Of a DNA stretch of 64,000 bases, positions 35,601 through 45,534 are shown one piece after another (position 1 is the stretch's first letter; every line of letters starts with the position of its first letter). The notes under the pieces are model-generated. The model ran no database searches, was not told the origin of the DNA, and worked only from the letters and a program-made list of their open reading frames with translations. Made by a program: the position numbers and the translations under genes. This DNA is from Tribonema minus (lineage: Eukaryota > Sar > Xanthophyceae > Tribonematales > Tribonemataceae), in contig JAFCMP010000017.1 in the NCBI GenBank assembly GCA_017506865.1, positions 372,001 to 436,000 on the forward strand, read 5' to 3'.

Positions 35601-36815
35601 CACAAGTCCGTGCGCTGATACACACCGCCATTCGCGGTGCGTGAGCGCTTCGATGCCTGCGGCGCACTGCTCTCTGGTGCCAGGCATTCGTGTTGGTGAC
35701 TTTTGTCTCCGCATCTCAAGTTGCCGGCACAAAGAAGGTAGGGCCCGCAGTGACATCTACGCAGCCAGTGCTGCAGCCTGCCGATGCATCTGTATTCAAA
35801 GCCCCCCCCCTCCCCCTGCACCCCCCCCTTGCTCCCCTTGCAGAGCCACCATGCTCTGCTTTAACCTGACGCTATCGGCATGTGTCAGCCTGCTGCTGAG
35901 CGCTGGCGTGCCGGAGCTGCTGTATCTCGGCGCCGCACTGGCGGGCATCGCGTACGGCTCAATGTTTAGTGTCGTGCTGGCCGTGTGCGGCGACTGCTTT
36001 GGCACGCGCCACATTGCGACCATCTACGGGCTGCTCGACCTAGGGTGAGCACTACTCCAACTTGAAGTATGTACTTGTATTGGCTGGTGTTCAACGTCGT
36101 GCTCGTCGTTTGCAGCGACTGCTTTGGCACGCGCCACATCGCCACCATCTACGGGCTGCTCGACGTAGGGTGAGCACCACTGCAAATTGAAGCAGAAATA
36201 TGTGCTTTTGATCGAACTCTCGCTCAGAATGCGATAAAGGCCAGATGGTGGATGTCCAGCTTGCTACCGGACTACATTGTGTGGTGTGAACAACTTGAAA
36301 TGTCTCAAATTTGAAATCACCATGTGCCACCTTTTTGAGGCCCAACGATGATGCCGCATTGACGGGAAATGTGTCGCAGTATAGACACACGCCGCCGTCT
36401 GCAGATGTCAATCTCTTGGAAGCATTGTGAAGTTTTGACTGGGACCTCACATCTCATGGCTGCACAAATCCTCCGTCACTCTCACCTTCGCAACACACAC
36501 ACACTCAAGCGCATCAACTCGGCTCTCACTCCAAGACTCACGACTCTCGACTGCCTCCCCCCTCCCCCCCCCCAAAAAAAACGGCGCAGACCGGCATCTG
36601 GTTCGTTCCTCTTTGCCACGCTGCTCGTCAACGTCACGTACGGCATCGAGCCCGACTGCCTCGGAAGCGCGTGCTTCTCGGGCACCTTTGCCTTCTGTGC
36701 GGGCGCCGCAGCCTTTGCCACCGCTACCACATACATCGCTCTCGTAAGGCCGGGCCTGCAGCTGCGGCGCGCAGAGCGGCGGCGCGCCGGCGCGGAGGCG
36801 CACCTCATCGGATGA
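29676..36815 (+). CDS. NFD4/nodulin-like major facilitator superfamily transporter
   Basis: Multi-pass membrane transporter of the nodulin-like/NFD4 branch; substrates of this branch are poorly known. Nine exons, all phases matching: 29676-29862, 31261-31517, 31813-31922, 32396-32568, 33029-33132, 33826-34070, 34903-35073, 35844-36044 and 36590-36815 (TGA); 557 residues. The first helix is F-I-G-C-F-C-G-V-G-Y-A-F-G-L-F-S. The exon 3 start (C-G-L-L-K-S-I-L-G-L-S-S-A-I) is a family hallmark, as is C-G-A-G-S-G-L-V-V-I-N-N-I-A-S-I at the start of the second half, followed by G-R-F-T-A-G-W-A-S-D. Exon 6 is the acidic central loop (D-E-P-L-M-Q-E-V-E-P-L-L) leading into D-A-R-F-W-A-L-L. The end is basic (L-R-R-A-E-R-R-R). 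Several acceptors use long poly-C tracts, and five junctions have tandem copies in the introns. Confidence 0.88.
31468..31680 (+). repeat. copy of the donor end of MFS exon 31261-31517
   Basis: The exon end (gcgcagagcatctgcgtgcg then caacttcc) recurs at about 31637-31680. The copy has lost the GT after the equivalent of GGCAAG and carries a short deletion, so it is an old, non-functional copy. Confidence 0.7.
32500..32896 (+). repeat. three copies of the donor end of MFS exon 32396-32568
   Basis: The exon end, from about ccaacgctcaacca to gcactcacag, with donor GTGCGGC, recurs with donors at 32747 and 32896 (spacings 178 and 149). Each copy keeps 60-75 bases of exon homology, encoding L-R-W-Y-A-A-L-I-A-A-I-like sequence. 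TTAGGG-like runs separate the copies. Confidence 0.85.
33640..33690 (+). repeat. upstream copy of the acceptor and start of MFS exon 33826-34070
   Basis: The working junction reads tttgcag|agcgctgccgcagaggatg. A copy at 33655 reads ccgcag|agcgctgccgacgagaatg, 171 bases upstream, with about 25 bases of homology before it diverges. Confidence 0.7.
34624..34736 (-). mobile_element. dispersed repeat A (copy 2)
   Basis: Reverse complement of this segment matches 13527-13639 at about 85% by eye, and on the minus strand it carries an open frame beginning M-V-I-R-K-W-L-S-P-I-T-V. Located in MFS intron 6. Confidence 0.6.
35050..35440 (+). repeat. copies of the donor end of MFS exon 34903-35073 with ACTGT microsatellites
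   Basis: The exon end gtggaagcggggatgccgcg recurs with junctions at 35153 (GTGAGC intact) and 35246 (GT changed to AT), spacings 79 and 92. Tracts of TACTG units at about 35100-35130, 35285-35325 and 35385-35437 fill the rest of the repeat. Confidence 0.85.
35998..36175 (+). repeat. duplicated donor end of MFS exon 35844-36044
   Basis: About 50 bases of exon end (ctttggcacgcgccaca to ctgctcgac) plus GGGTGAGCAC occur twice, donors at 36045 and 36170, period 125. The second copy keeps an intact donor and encodes the same F-G-T-R-H-I-A-T-I-Y-G-L-L-D. Confidence 0.85.
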
Positions 36816-37080
36816 GCGCTGCTGCCCACCACGCACACGCCGCCGTCGCTTGCTGTGAGCGCTGTTTCCCCGCTCTTGCTGCATGGCTGAGCGCGCTGCT
36901 CAGTGTGTGCCTTGGCTGAGCGCTGCTGAGCTGAGCGTTGCTGTGGCTGAGCGCTGCTGCACCTTGTCATGGCAGAGCGCTGCTGCACTGAGCCCCCCTG
37001 AAGCTGAGCGCTGCCGAGCCTTGACAATGGCTGAGCGTTGTTGCGCCACGCCAGTGGCTGAGCGCTGCTGCGCCTCTCGC
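36813..37080 (+). repeat. cluster of GCTGAGCGCTGCTG motifs
   Basis: About ten exact or near copies of gctgagcgctgctg, irregularly spaced by 15-45 bases, directly follow the MFS stop codon, which itself lies in the first motif. The same motif, or its complement cagcagcgctcagc, occurs singly across the window. Confidence 0.75.
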
Positions 37081-37174
37081 CGCACCGCCGCGCTGCCTTC
37101 CAGCGCCGCTGCGCAGCCTGGGGGGCAACCAGTCTTAACTCTAGACCTGTGCCCATGCGTGCCGTCTGCTCCCT

Positions 37175-37339
37175 ATGCGGAGTGACCGCCGCTCCCAGAG
37201 CTCGTGCATCGCTGGCCCTTCGACAAGCGTGTTCGCGGTTGCGGGCGTGATGCTCGCTGCAGCAGCGGCCGGGGCGGGCACCACACTTGCGTGTCGCCAC
37301 CGCGCCTGCCTTGGCAGCCCGCTGCGGCCGTTTGTGTAG
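37175..37339 (+). CDS. possible small single-span membrane peptide
   Basis: 54 codons, ATG to TAG: a basic/Ser-rich start followed by one hydrophobic segment (V-F-A-V-A-G-V-M-L-A-A-A-A-A-G-A-G). It could be a leader exon, a small membrane protein or chance. No homology recognised and no donor clearly marks an exon end. Confidence 0.2.
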   Translation: MRSDRRSQSSCIAGPSTSVFAVAGVMLAAAAAGAGTTLACRHRACLGSPLRPFV

Positions 37340-39314
37340 TCGACGGGGGGGTGCGCGCTGTTGACGCAGCGAAGGTGCGCACGGCTGTTGAAGTTGCGGC
37401 GTCCGCCCTTGAGGTTGCGCCGTCCTTTTTGCGCGGCCGGCGACGCGGCGCCCTCCGTTGCCATGTGTTTCAACCTGTCGTCGTTCGCGCTCTGCTGCTG
37501 CTACATAAGAGAGAGCTGCCGCCGTGCGTCGGGGCAGGTCTCAGGCCCTGCCCTAAGCCGAGTCTCAAGGTCAAAACATGTTGTGGAGCGAAACCAAAAC
37601 CGCGGTGTTCGTTGACGCTGAGGCATGGCTCCAAATGCCCGCATTTATGCACGGTTGTTTTTACAGTTCTCCAGAGTGACGGCGGCGTGGCTTCTTTGAG
37701 CACACTTGAGCCAGGGGCCTGCCTGATTCGTGGGGGTTCTCAGCTGGTAGCCTGACTTGTACATAGGCATTGGTATCGGTGATGTGCGGTCAGTTACTGA
37801 GCACTGCAGCTTGGTGCCAGCACTCACCAGCTAGTGCATTGTAAATAGGCGACAGAGCTGACCACACCCAAAATGCACACAGGTTGCCCTCCGCAGAGCA
37901 CAATCTGCAATGTCTGAACCACTGTGTTGCTGCTTTGTCCTCATATCTGCGACTCTGCCCACATTTGCAGTGAGCAGCGGTTGAGGGCTTCTTGCTGTGT
38001 GGTGCTAGACTATGGTTCAGCATCATGCACCCGTGCGTGCTTCCGCAGCATCTGGTTAGGCATGACAATGAGCCTCAATGCCGCTGCTGTGCGAGCATGC
38101 AGAATAGCAGCGACTGTTTGCACTGTCAGGCGAATATGCCGCTGTTGCGGCGCCTGCTTTTTTGTCTGGGCTGCCGGCATCCTAGCCTGAACACACAAAG
38201 ATCTGCTGACTTGATCGGGGATCTTGCATCTCCAATCATCTGCCGGCATGCAGCCAGGCCATATGCCTCGCGTTAGCGAGGCGTCTCAATGTGGCTTGGC
38301 TGCAAGCTGCATGTGCTTTTTAGCCACTATCTGGTCCAGGCACCTCTGCATGACTTGTAGGTGTGTGGCTCTTGCGTCATCAGGGCATGATGCCGTGTCT
38401 CTGGCTTGAATGCTATACAGGGGTGTATGAAAAAAATGCAGGCCATTCACATCATGTAGGATGCCAGCCCTGAACCCCTGGTGACAATCTTACACCGGGT
38501 GCTGACCGACCTCTTGGTTCAACAATGTGGTTGTGCATACAATACGTGCATTTAAAGTGGCTTGTGCAGCGTCAGTAGGGTAAAGACAGCACGCATACAA
38601 GTGGTAGACTCCAGACACATGCGCTTGTTCAAATCTCATGAGGCCGATTGTCAGTCAGGGACATCTGCGCGATCACAAAGACGAGCGCCAGACAAAAACC
38701 GCAAGAGGCGCTGCAGCTATCGATGTCTCGTTTTGTGATGGTCACATTACAATGAGCGACCTGCACATCAGAACGCTCACAGAGTGCCTGCATGTCTGCA
38801 GAGACAGGCTCGGCCACAAATCAGGGACAACAACACGGCATGTTCCTACCCCCTTGCCTCCCATACCCCCCCCCCCCACCCCCCCCTCCCCGCCCCCCGC
38901 TTCCCCATCACAGCAGGCGCCTAGGTGAACTGCAACTGTGCCTAGCTGTAATTCAGCACAGGCATCCCCTCCCTGCACTGCATATGCCCCACCAAATAAC
39001 CGTTCTTTGTGGGTCACCACCAGTGCATCTGCACCCAAGGGTCCGCGCCGCTGTCATCAACATCAGCACCGGCGCCCCAGAGCAAAGACACTTCCGCTGC
39101 GCCGGAAAACCTCATGGCGACCCCCCTCCCCCCGCCCACCGCAACATGAGTGTCGCACTTCAAGTTGAAATTGTGACAACTCCACTGCTGCCGGTGTCCC
39201 GCAGCGCTCCTGCATGTCATCAAGGCTCAACCGCTGCCGCCGCGCAGCACACCCCGAGTGGCCGCCCACCGCAGCCGCCGCCCGCCGCCGCCGCCGCGCG
39301 CATCGCGACAACGC
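37340..39314. other. gene-free interval 3' of eIF1A
   Basis: No convincing coding frame. C-rich low complexity at about 38865-38900. The part next to 39315 is the 3' flank of eIF1A. Confidence 0.4.
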
Positions 39315-42300
39315 CTAGATGTCATCGAAGTCGATGCCGATGTCGTCGGCGTCGCCGCCGTCGTCCATGGCAATGTCAACGGCGGTTTCATTGATGCGCG
39401 CGTGCTCCGGAAGTTCGCCGTACTGCTTGAGGTTTCGCGCCTCGTCGGCGTTGTAGCGGTGGATGATGTCCACCTTGTCGTCCTGGTACTCGCGCAGGCC
39501 GCACAGCACGATGTCGCCGGCGCTCACCCACACCTGCAAAAGGAGATGTAGGTAGGGTCAGGATTAGCCATGAGATCGAACCAAGGTTGAGGTAAAGCAC
39601 AGCGCCCACACTGGTGCAAGAAAATTGGCATTGTTTGAAGTAAACCTGGGGTAAGAACAGCACTACGTCGATGACGCTCACCCCACACCTGCAAAATCAA
39701 GATTAGGGGTAGAAATCGAATAGACCTAAAGGTGGCGGTAGAGGTTGGGGCTTGGGTCACGCATAAGTCAATGTCGTTGGCCCACATCTGCAAAGTTGAA
39801 ATTAGGGCTAGAGTAAGCACGGCGCAGAAAATCGGGGGTGGGTATGGGTTTTGAGTTAGGGTTTTGGACAATATCGCCGGCGCTCGCCCACCCACGCCTG
39901 CAGGGTGAAGGTATGATTAGGGTTTTAAAAAAAGGTATGGGGTTGAGATAAGACATGTGATGATTGTCGCCAGCACTCACTAATGGGTTAATTAATATAA
40001 GCATCATGTAAAGTTAGAGTTGGGAACAAAACGATTTCGTCAGCACTTATCAACGCCTGCACGTGTAGTATTGCAGTTAGGATTAGCAGTAAATTAATAT
40101 CGGGGTTAGAGTAACACGCAGACCTTTCAAGCGACTACAAGTGTTGTGTGCTGTGCATGTCTTTAGATATATAATAATGGCCTCAGTGCGCATGCGTGTT
40201 ATTTGTATGTGTGTTGCACGCATTTCATCCGCGCTTGTGGCGGCAAAGTCCTGGAGCTTTAGGTTGGCAACTGAGCGTTCGCGACTTCAATACTGGCCCC
40301 GAACTGGTGCACCGGTGAAATTCAACGGTGAAGTTCACTACATAGTGACGTGCCTGATTGGGATGGGCGTGGATGTGGAGCTCAAAGCAAGTGTGTATTC
40401 GGAATAATATGGGCACATTGGGTAAACTGTGGTTGATGCTGGCACCGCCAACCACAGTACTTTTCACTGCAGCAACGTGCGCTTTACAGCTGACCAGGTA
40501 TTGACCATGGCGAGTATGGCAAGACTGAACTAAAATAGATCAGCAGCGATTGAGAGTGTTGATGACAAAATGATGCCAAAAGCTGTGGTCCTCACTGCAG
40601 CACTGTGTGTGCGCTTTGCAGCTGACCAGACATTATCACATCAAGCACCGCTGATTCAAGGCTGAACTGAAAAAGTTGATTAGCAGCCATTGGAAGTGTG
40701 GTGAGTGCTGGTGACAGCACGCAGCCACTATGGCACACATTGGAACTGTTGATGACGGGTCCCCGATTTGCCCTTGCTGCACCCTGAAGGGCTGCCTTTG
40801 ACAAGCCCAAGTATATACATGTACTTTGTTGTCACATGATTATGAATCGTAATTGAGGTTGTTCACCATGCACGGTTTGACAGATGTGAAGATTGACTAG
40901 CAGCGACCACTGCTGCGCCAGGTACTTCCTGTCAATGCTTCGCGTACCACCACCCAGTTGCAGCGGTTCACCACTCGCGGATGCCCGAATTGGGGGCCCT
41001 ATCCTCGCCCTAAACCTAATCATGATCGCATCACCAGCTAGCCGCTGTTGGGGCCCGCAGCTTCACTGTGAGATGTTCATATACCGTGCGCTCAATGGTT
41101 AAATCACATTTGAGTGCAGCAAGTCAGCCCGCAGCTCCATTGTGAAAGGTGGCAGCTGTGCGCCCCATGGTGCACACGATGAGGCACATGAGCCCTGTGT
41201 GAGCAGTGCTCAAAACTCATCATCATCAGCACAGGCCTCTACAGCCAGAGCTAGCTCTAGAGCTAGAGCTCCCTCGAAGCGGCCTCTCAACAAACCGTGT
41301 CATCGCAGCGTCAGTGTAAATGCTTCAGGTATGCGGATGTCAGTTTTCTGATGGGGGCGTTGCTCGCCTTTTCTGCTGCACAGTCCCGCTGTGTGCACGA
41401 CACGATTACCATTACTCCAGAATTGGCAGAGAGATTGACTCTGTGTGTGTGGCCGCCATCAGGCAGGCACGTAGTGCCCCCTCCTGAATGGGCACCAATT
41501 CTATGATATACCGATTGCAGCTTGTGCATCACCGAAGGCACTGATCTGTTCGATCCACTGCCTCAATAATGTTGTTATGTAGACTAGTGGTCTAAAAGGT
41601 TTACTCAAGTTGGCAAAAGATTTGAGTGACCATAAGCGGGCTGACACAGCAGTGGATGCACTTCTGGGCACATGATACGGGCTGCAGTGAGGGGGGCAGA
41701 GCCACTGGTCAATTCGCTTACACTATGTAGACCAGATCTATAGTCCAGATCAGAAGATCTATAGACCAGATCAGATCTATACATTGGGAGAGACGGGATT
41801 TACCCACACGAGTGATCGGTCTGGATAAGTAGGTGACAAACGATGCGGAAAGTGTAGAAGCTGAGACGCCGACTTGCCTTTTTGCGCATTTTCCCTCGGA
41901 TGTGTCCCAGCCGAGTCACCCCATCGTAGCAGTAGCACTCACACCGCCCATTCCCCAACATGCGCACCACCTGTGCGTACTCCTGTCCGAACTCCTTGTA
42001 CTCCAGCTCACGCTTGGTTTCCTCGCCATCGTTCTTCCCCCTACGCCTATTCTTGCCTCCTTTACCTGCAAGTGAGCAATCGTGACAGCAAGGTGGAACA
42101 TAAGCGCCTTGTGGCAGCAAGCGGCATGAACGCCTGGCCGCGGCAGTAGCCCGGCGATAGCAGAATCGATGTTTACAGACTCGACCGCACGGTGACAGCT
42201 CTTTGCCATAGACAATACCAGGAGGACGGCGCCAACACCGTCGATTTAGTTTGAACCCGACAGCACCAGACCGACCGCTGACATGCACGGAAGCACTGGA

Positions 42301-42447
42301 TTGAGATGAAGATCGGAGAGACGCCGATAATCACATTGAAAGCACCGATCCAGTCTCTCGAGCATGGGAGGTCAGGCTTGAATGGGGCAACAACCATGGT
42401 CCTAGAACGCGCCAGGGTGATGTAGACTCACCTTTGTTCTTCGGCAT
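39315..42447 (-). CDS. eIF1A: translation initiation factor eIF1A
   Basis: OB-fold factor that acts with eIF1 in 40S scanning and start-codon choice. Exons on the minus strand: 42447-42432 (M-P-K-N-K), 42065-41878 and 39533-39315 (TAG), all in phase; 140 residues, close to the usual 144. The basic N-terminal tail ([12 protein letters not shown]), the core ([37 protein letters not shown]) and the acidic D-D-I tail are all present. The first coding exon is only 16 nt. Intron 2 (about 2.3 kb) begins with GC (AAAAAG|GCAAGT) and ends in a series of degenerate copies of its own acceptor. Same strand and next to EF-1alpha. Confidence 0.93.
39505..40065 (-). repeat. about six degenerate copies of the eIF1A exon 3 acceptor
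   Basis: The working junction (minus strand CTTTTGCAG|GTGTGGGTGAGCGCC) is followed upstream in the intron by related segments near 39670-39700, 39770-39795, 39868-39902, 39963-39985 and 40036-40062. Each has the complement of gcaggtgtgggtgagc or part of it, about 70-100 bases apart, separated by GGTTAGGG-like sequence. Copies become more degenerate with distance from the exon. Confidence 0.75.
41727..41783. repeat. short tandem/inverted AGATCTATAG repeats
   Basis: Units of accagatctatag and its inverse recur four times within about 57 bases, in eIF1A intron 2. They could fold into alternative hairpins. Confidence 0.7.
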
Positions 42448-43294
42448 CCTTTACGCCTTGCAGTCAACCAGGGTCAGGTGATGCTCCGATACCGACTGAG
42501 ACTTCTGCCGCCGCAGCAAGAGGTGTGTGTGCTCTCGTGTGTCGTGTGTTTTCTCGTCCTGGGGGGCCACAACCTGAGCACTGCCGCCTTGAAGTTGTAG
42601 TGGAAGTTATTTCTTGTGCAAATCATAGAGCAGTTCGCTGGCTTCAATTAGCACTGTGATCGATTGCACTTATTCGCAAGCACCATCATGACTGCATGCA
42701 ACAGTAACACCCGCAAAATTCAATGCAAACACACCAGGCAGCAGCACACAAAAAACAGACAGAAACGGCAATCTCTCGTGCAGTGGGCACTCAATCGTCT
42801 TCGATTGCGGCAACAGTCAGAACCCTACAGCAGCAGCGACAGAAGAGCACATGCCGCCGCACGGCCTCCCTGTGCCCTGACTCTCTCTCTAGCTAGCTAC
42901 AAACATGTGATAGTGTGGGGTGTGTGTGTGGTGGCTCCGTGTGCGTGCAGCAGGCCGCCGCACACCCCGCTCCAATGACCCCCCCACCCCCCACCCCCTT
43001 TCGCAGACGCCACAGCGGAGGGCTAGGCGCCAACCGCAACAGAGGACGGACAACAGGCAAACGGCAACACGAGCGTCGCGAGAGCTGCAGCTAGGGTTGG
43101 TAGCCTTTGACTCTGGGCTGCCCGGCGCCGCCACCGCCGCCGCCAAAAAGGGGGGGGGGAGGCGGGGCTCGGGGGGAGAAAGGGGCGGCACGTGTGTTTT
43201 GCGTAGTGTGATGGGGGGGGGGGGGGGGGGGTAAGGGGGAGGGGCGCTCCTAGCTGTGGAGCAGCAGCGCTCAGAGCTGTAGGGCAGCAGCGCT

Positions 43295-45534
43295 CTACTT
43301 CTTCTTGGCGCCCTTGGCGGCCTCGACCTTCTTCTCGACCGACTTGATGACGCCGACGGCGACCGTTTGCCTCATGTCGCGCACTGCAAAACGGCCGAGC
43401 GGCGGGTAGTCGCTGAACGACTCCACGCACAGGGGCTTGGAGGGCTCGAGCGTCACCATCGCGGCGTCGCCGTTCTTAATGAACTTGGGGTTCTCCTCCA
43501 TGACCTTGCCGGAGCGGCGGTCCATCTTCTGCGTGATCTGCGCAAACTTGCACGCGACGTGCGCCGTGTGGCAGTCGAGCACGGGCGAGTAGCCGTTGCC
43601 GATCTGGCCGGGGTGGTTCATGACGATGACCTGGGGGGGGGGGGGGGGGGGGGGTGACGGTAGGGGGTCAGGAAGGGGCTGAGAGACAGAAATGAGTGCA
43701 AATTCACCAGCACTTCAACTGACGGCATGTGACTCTCTCGCCCTGAGAGGCAGCACTTAGAAGAAGCTGAGACTGCGTGCGTCCCATGCTTTCATTTCAT
43801 GCCATGGCCATGCCATGGCCAGCCCGAACACGTGCACATCTCAACATATCTGCCAGACACGGAAAGCACTGTAGCAACGCGCGCAATGCGACGCCCATCG
43901 GGTGCCGTACCCACTTGCTGCCAACTGGACGCCATTCAACAACACACATTGATGCCGTCAGGACGCAAGTTTCAACTTCAACTTCTGTGAACACGTCGCC
44001 GCACCTGCGCGTGGAAGTTGGCGGCGCCGACGGGGGGGTCGTTCTTGGAGTCGCCCGCCACGTTGCCGCGGCGGATGTCCTTGACGGACACGTTCTTCAC
44101 GTTGAAGCCGACGTTGTCCCCGGGCATGGCCTCCGCCATGGACTCGTGGTGCATCTCGACGGACTTGACCTCAGTGGTGACGCCGGTGGGGGCGAAGACG
44201 ACCACCATGCCGGGCTTGAGGACACCAGTCTCGACACGGCCAACAGGTACAGTGCCGATGCCGCCGATCTTGTACACGTCCTGTGAGGCGCGACACACCA
44301 AGGGGGGGGGGGGGGCGGGGGGGGAGTGTGAGTGTATCTTGTTGTGCGAAGTGCGGCAGCGAGTAGTCAGGTGAGGCAAGCGCAATAAGCCAGCAACGGC
44401 AACTACGTATGGTGCTGAAGGTGGCTGGTGCGCGGGCATGCACCGTAGACGCGTGCCATGAAGTGGATATGAGTCCACATTGTAATCTGTGTAGATATTG
44501 CACATACTGAGTAGGTATTGCACAAATTGGGTACACATGCCATACACGCCAGTCACTTGCCGCAACGCAAAGTGGCTACATACAGCTTCAAAAAGCATGT
44601 AAGCTGCCAGCTCTGGAAGCCGCGCGCGCCATGCCAATGTCCGTGCCAACGAGATATAACATTGAGACCATCATGCTGCGCACGAGCGGTGGCGCCCCAA
44701 CAAGCTCAAAACAGTTCAAAAACGCCCCGCCGCACTGGCGCACTTGATCGACTCCATTGCTTCACATGCGCGTTCACACAAAATTGCTACCGAGTCACGT
44801 GAAGCGCGCCGACGCACCTGGAGGGGCAGGCGCAGGGGCTTGTCCGTGGGGCGCTTGGGGGGGTTGCAGCTGTCGAGCGCCTCCAGCAGGAAGGGGCCCT
44901 TGTACCACGGCATGTTCTCCGAGCGCTCAATCATGTTGTCGCCCGCCCAGCCCGAGATGGGCACGAAGGGGATCTTGGCGGGCTTGTAGCCGACCTTCTT
45001 GAGGTAGTTGGTCACCTCCTCCTTGATCTCGTTGTAGCGCGCCTCGCCGTACATGACGGAAGAGTCGTCCATCTTGTTGATGCAGACGATCATCTGCTTC
45101 ACGCCGAGCGTGTAGGCGAGCAGCGCGTGCTCGCGCGTCTGCCCGTCCTTGGAGATGCCCGCCTCGAACTCGCCCACGCCGGACGCGACGACGAGCATCG
45201 CGACGTCGGCCTGCGAGGTACCCGTGATCATGTTCTTGATGAAGTCGCGGTGGCCGGGGGCGTCGATGACCGTGTAGTTGAACTTAGGGGTCTCGAACTT
45301 CCACAGGGCGATGTCGATGGTGATGCCGCGCTCGCGCTCGGCCTTGAGGTTGTCAAGCACCCATGCGTACTTGAAGGAGGACTTGCCGAGCTCGGCGGCC
45401 TCCTTCTCGAACTTCTCGATGGTACGCTTGTCGATGCCACCGCACTTGTAGATCAGGTGGCCGGTGGTGGTGGACTTGCCGGCATCGACGTGGCCGATGA
45501 CCACCAGGTTGATGTGGACCTTCTCCTTGCCCAT
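43295..45534 (-). CDS. EF1A: translation elongation factor 1-alpha
   Basis: GTPase that delivers aminoacyl-tRNA to the ribosome. Exons on the minus strand: 45534-44818, 44280-44005 and 43630-43295 (TAG), all phase 0; 442 residues. G1 [10 protein letters not shown]2 R-G-I-T-I-D, G3 D-A-P-G-H, G4 N-K-M-D and G5 region S-G-W are intact. Domain 2 ([11 protein letters not shown]) and domain 3 ([11 protein letters not shown] end) are present. This is canonical EF-1alpha, not the EFL form, which excludes many algal lineages. TTTCAG lies 5 bases before the ATG, suggesting a 5' UTR intron. Both coding introns end in long poly-C tracts (poly-G at 43633-43654 and about 44302-44324 on the + strand). No junction duplication is visible in this gene. 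Confidence 0.96.

Noticed and set aside
36813..37080. Considered a CRISPR-like array
   Set aside because: Units are 14 bp, irregularly spaced and degenerate, in a eukaryotic intron-rich context; no repeat-spacer structure.
37141..37755. Long frames on both strands after the MFS gene
   Set aside because: Competing frames, Arg/Cys-rich, no family; only the short hydrophobic ORF at 37175 was kept, with low confidence.
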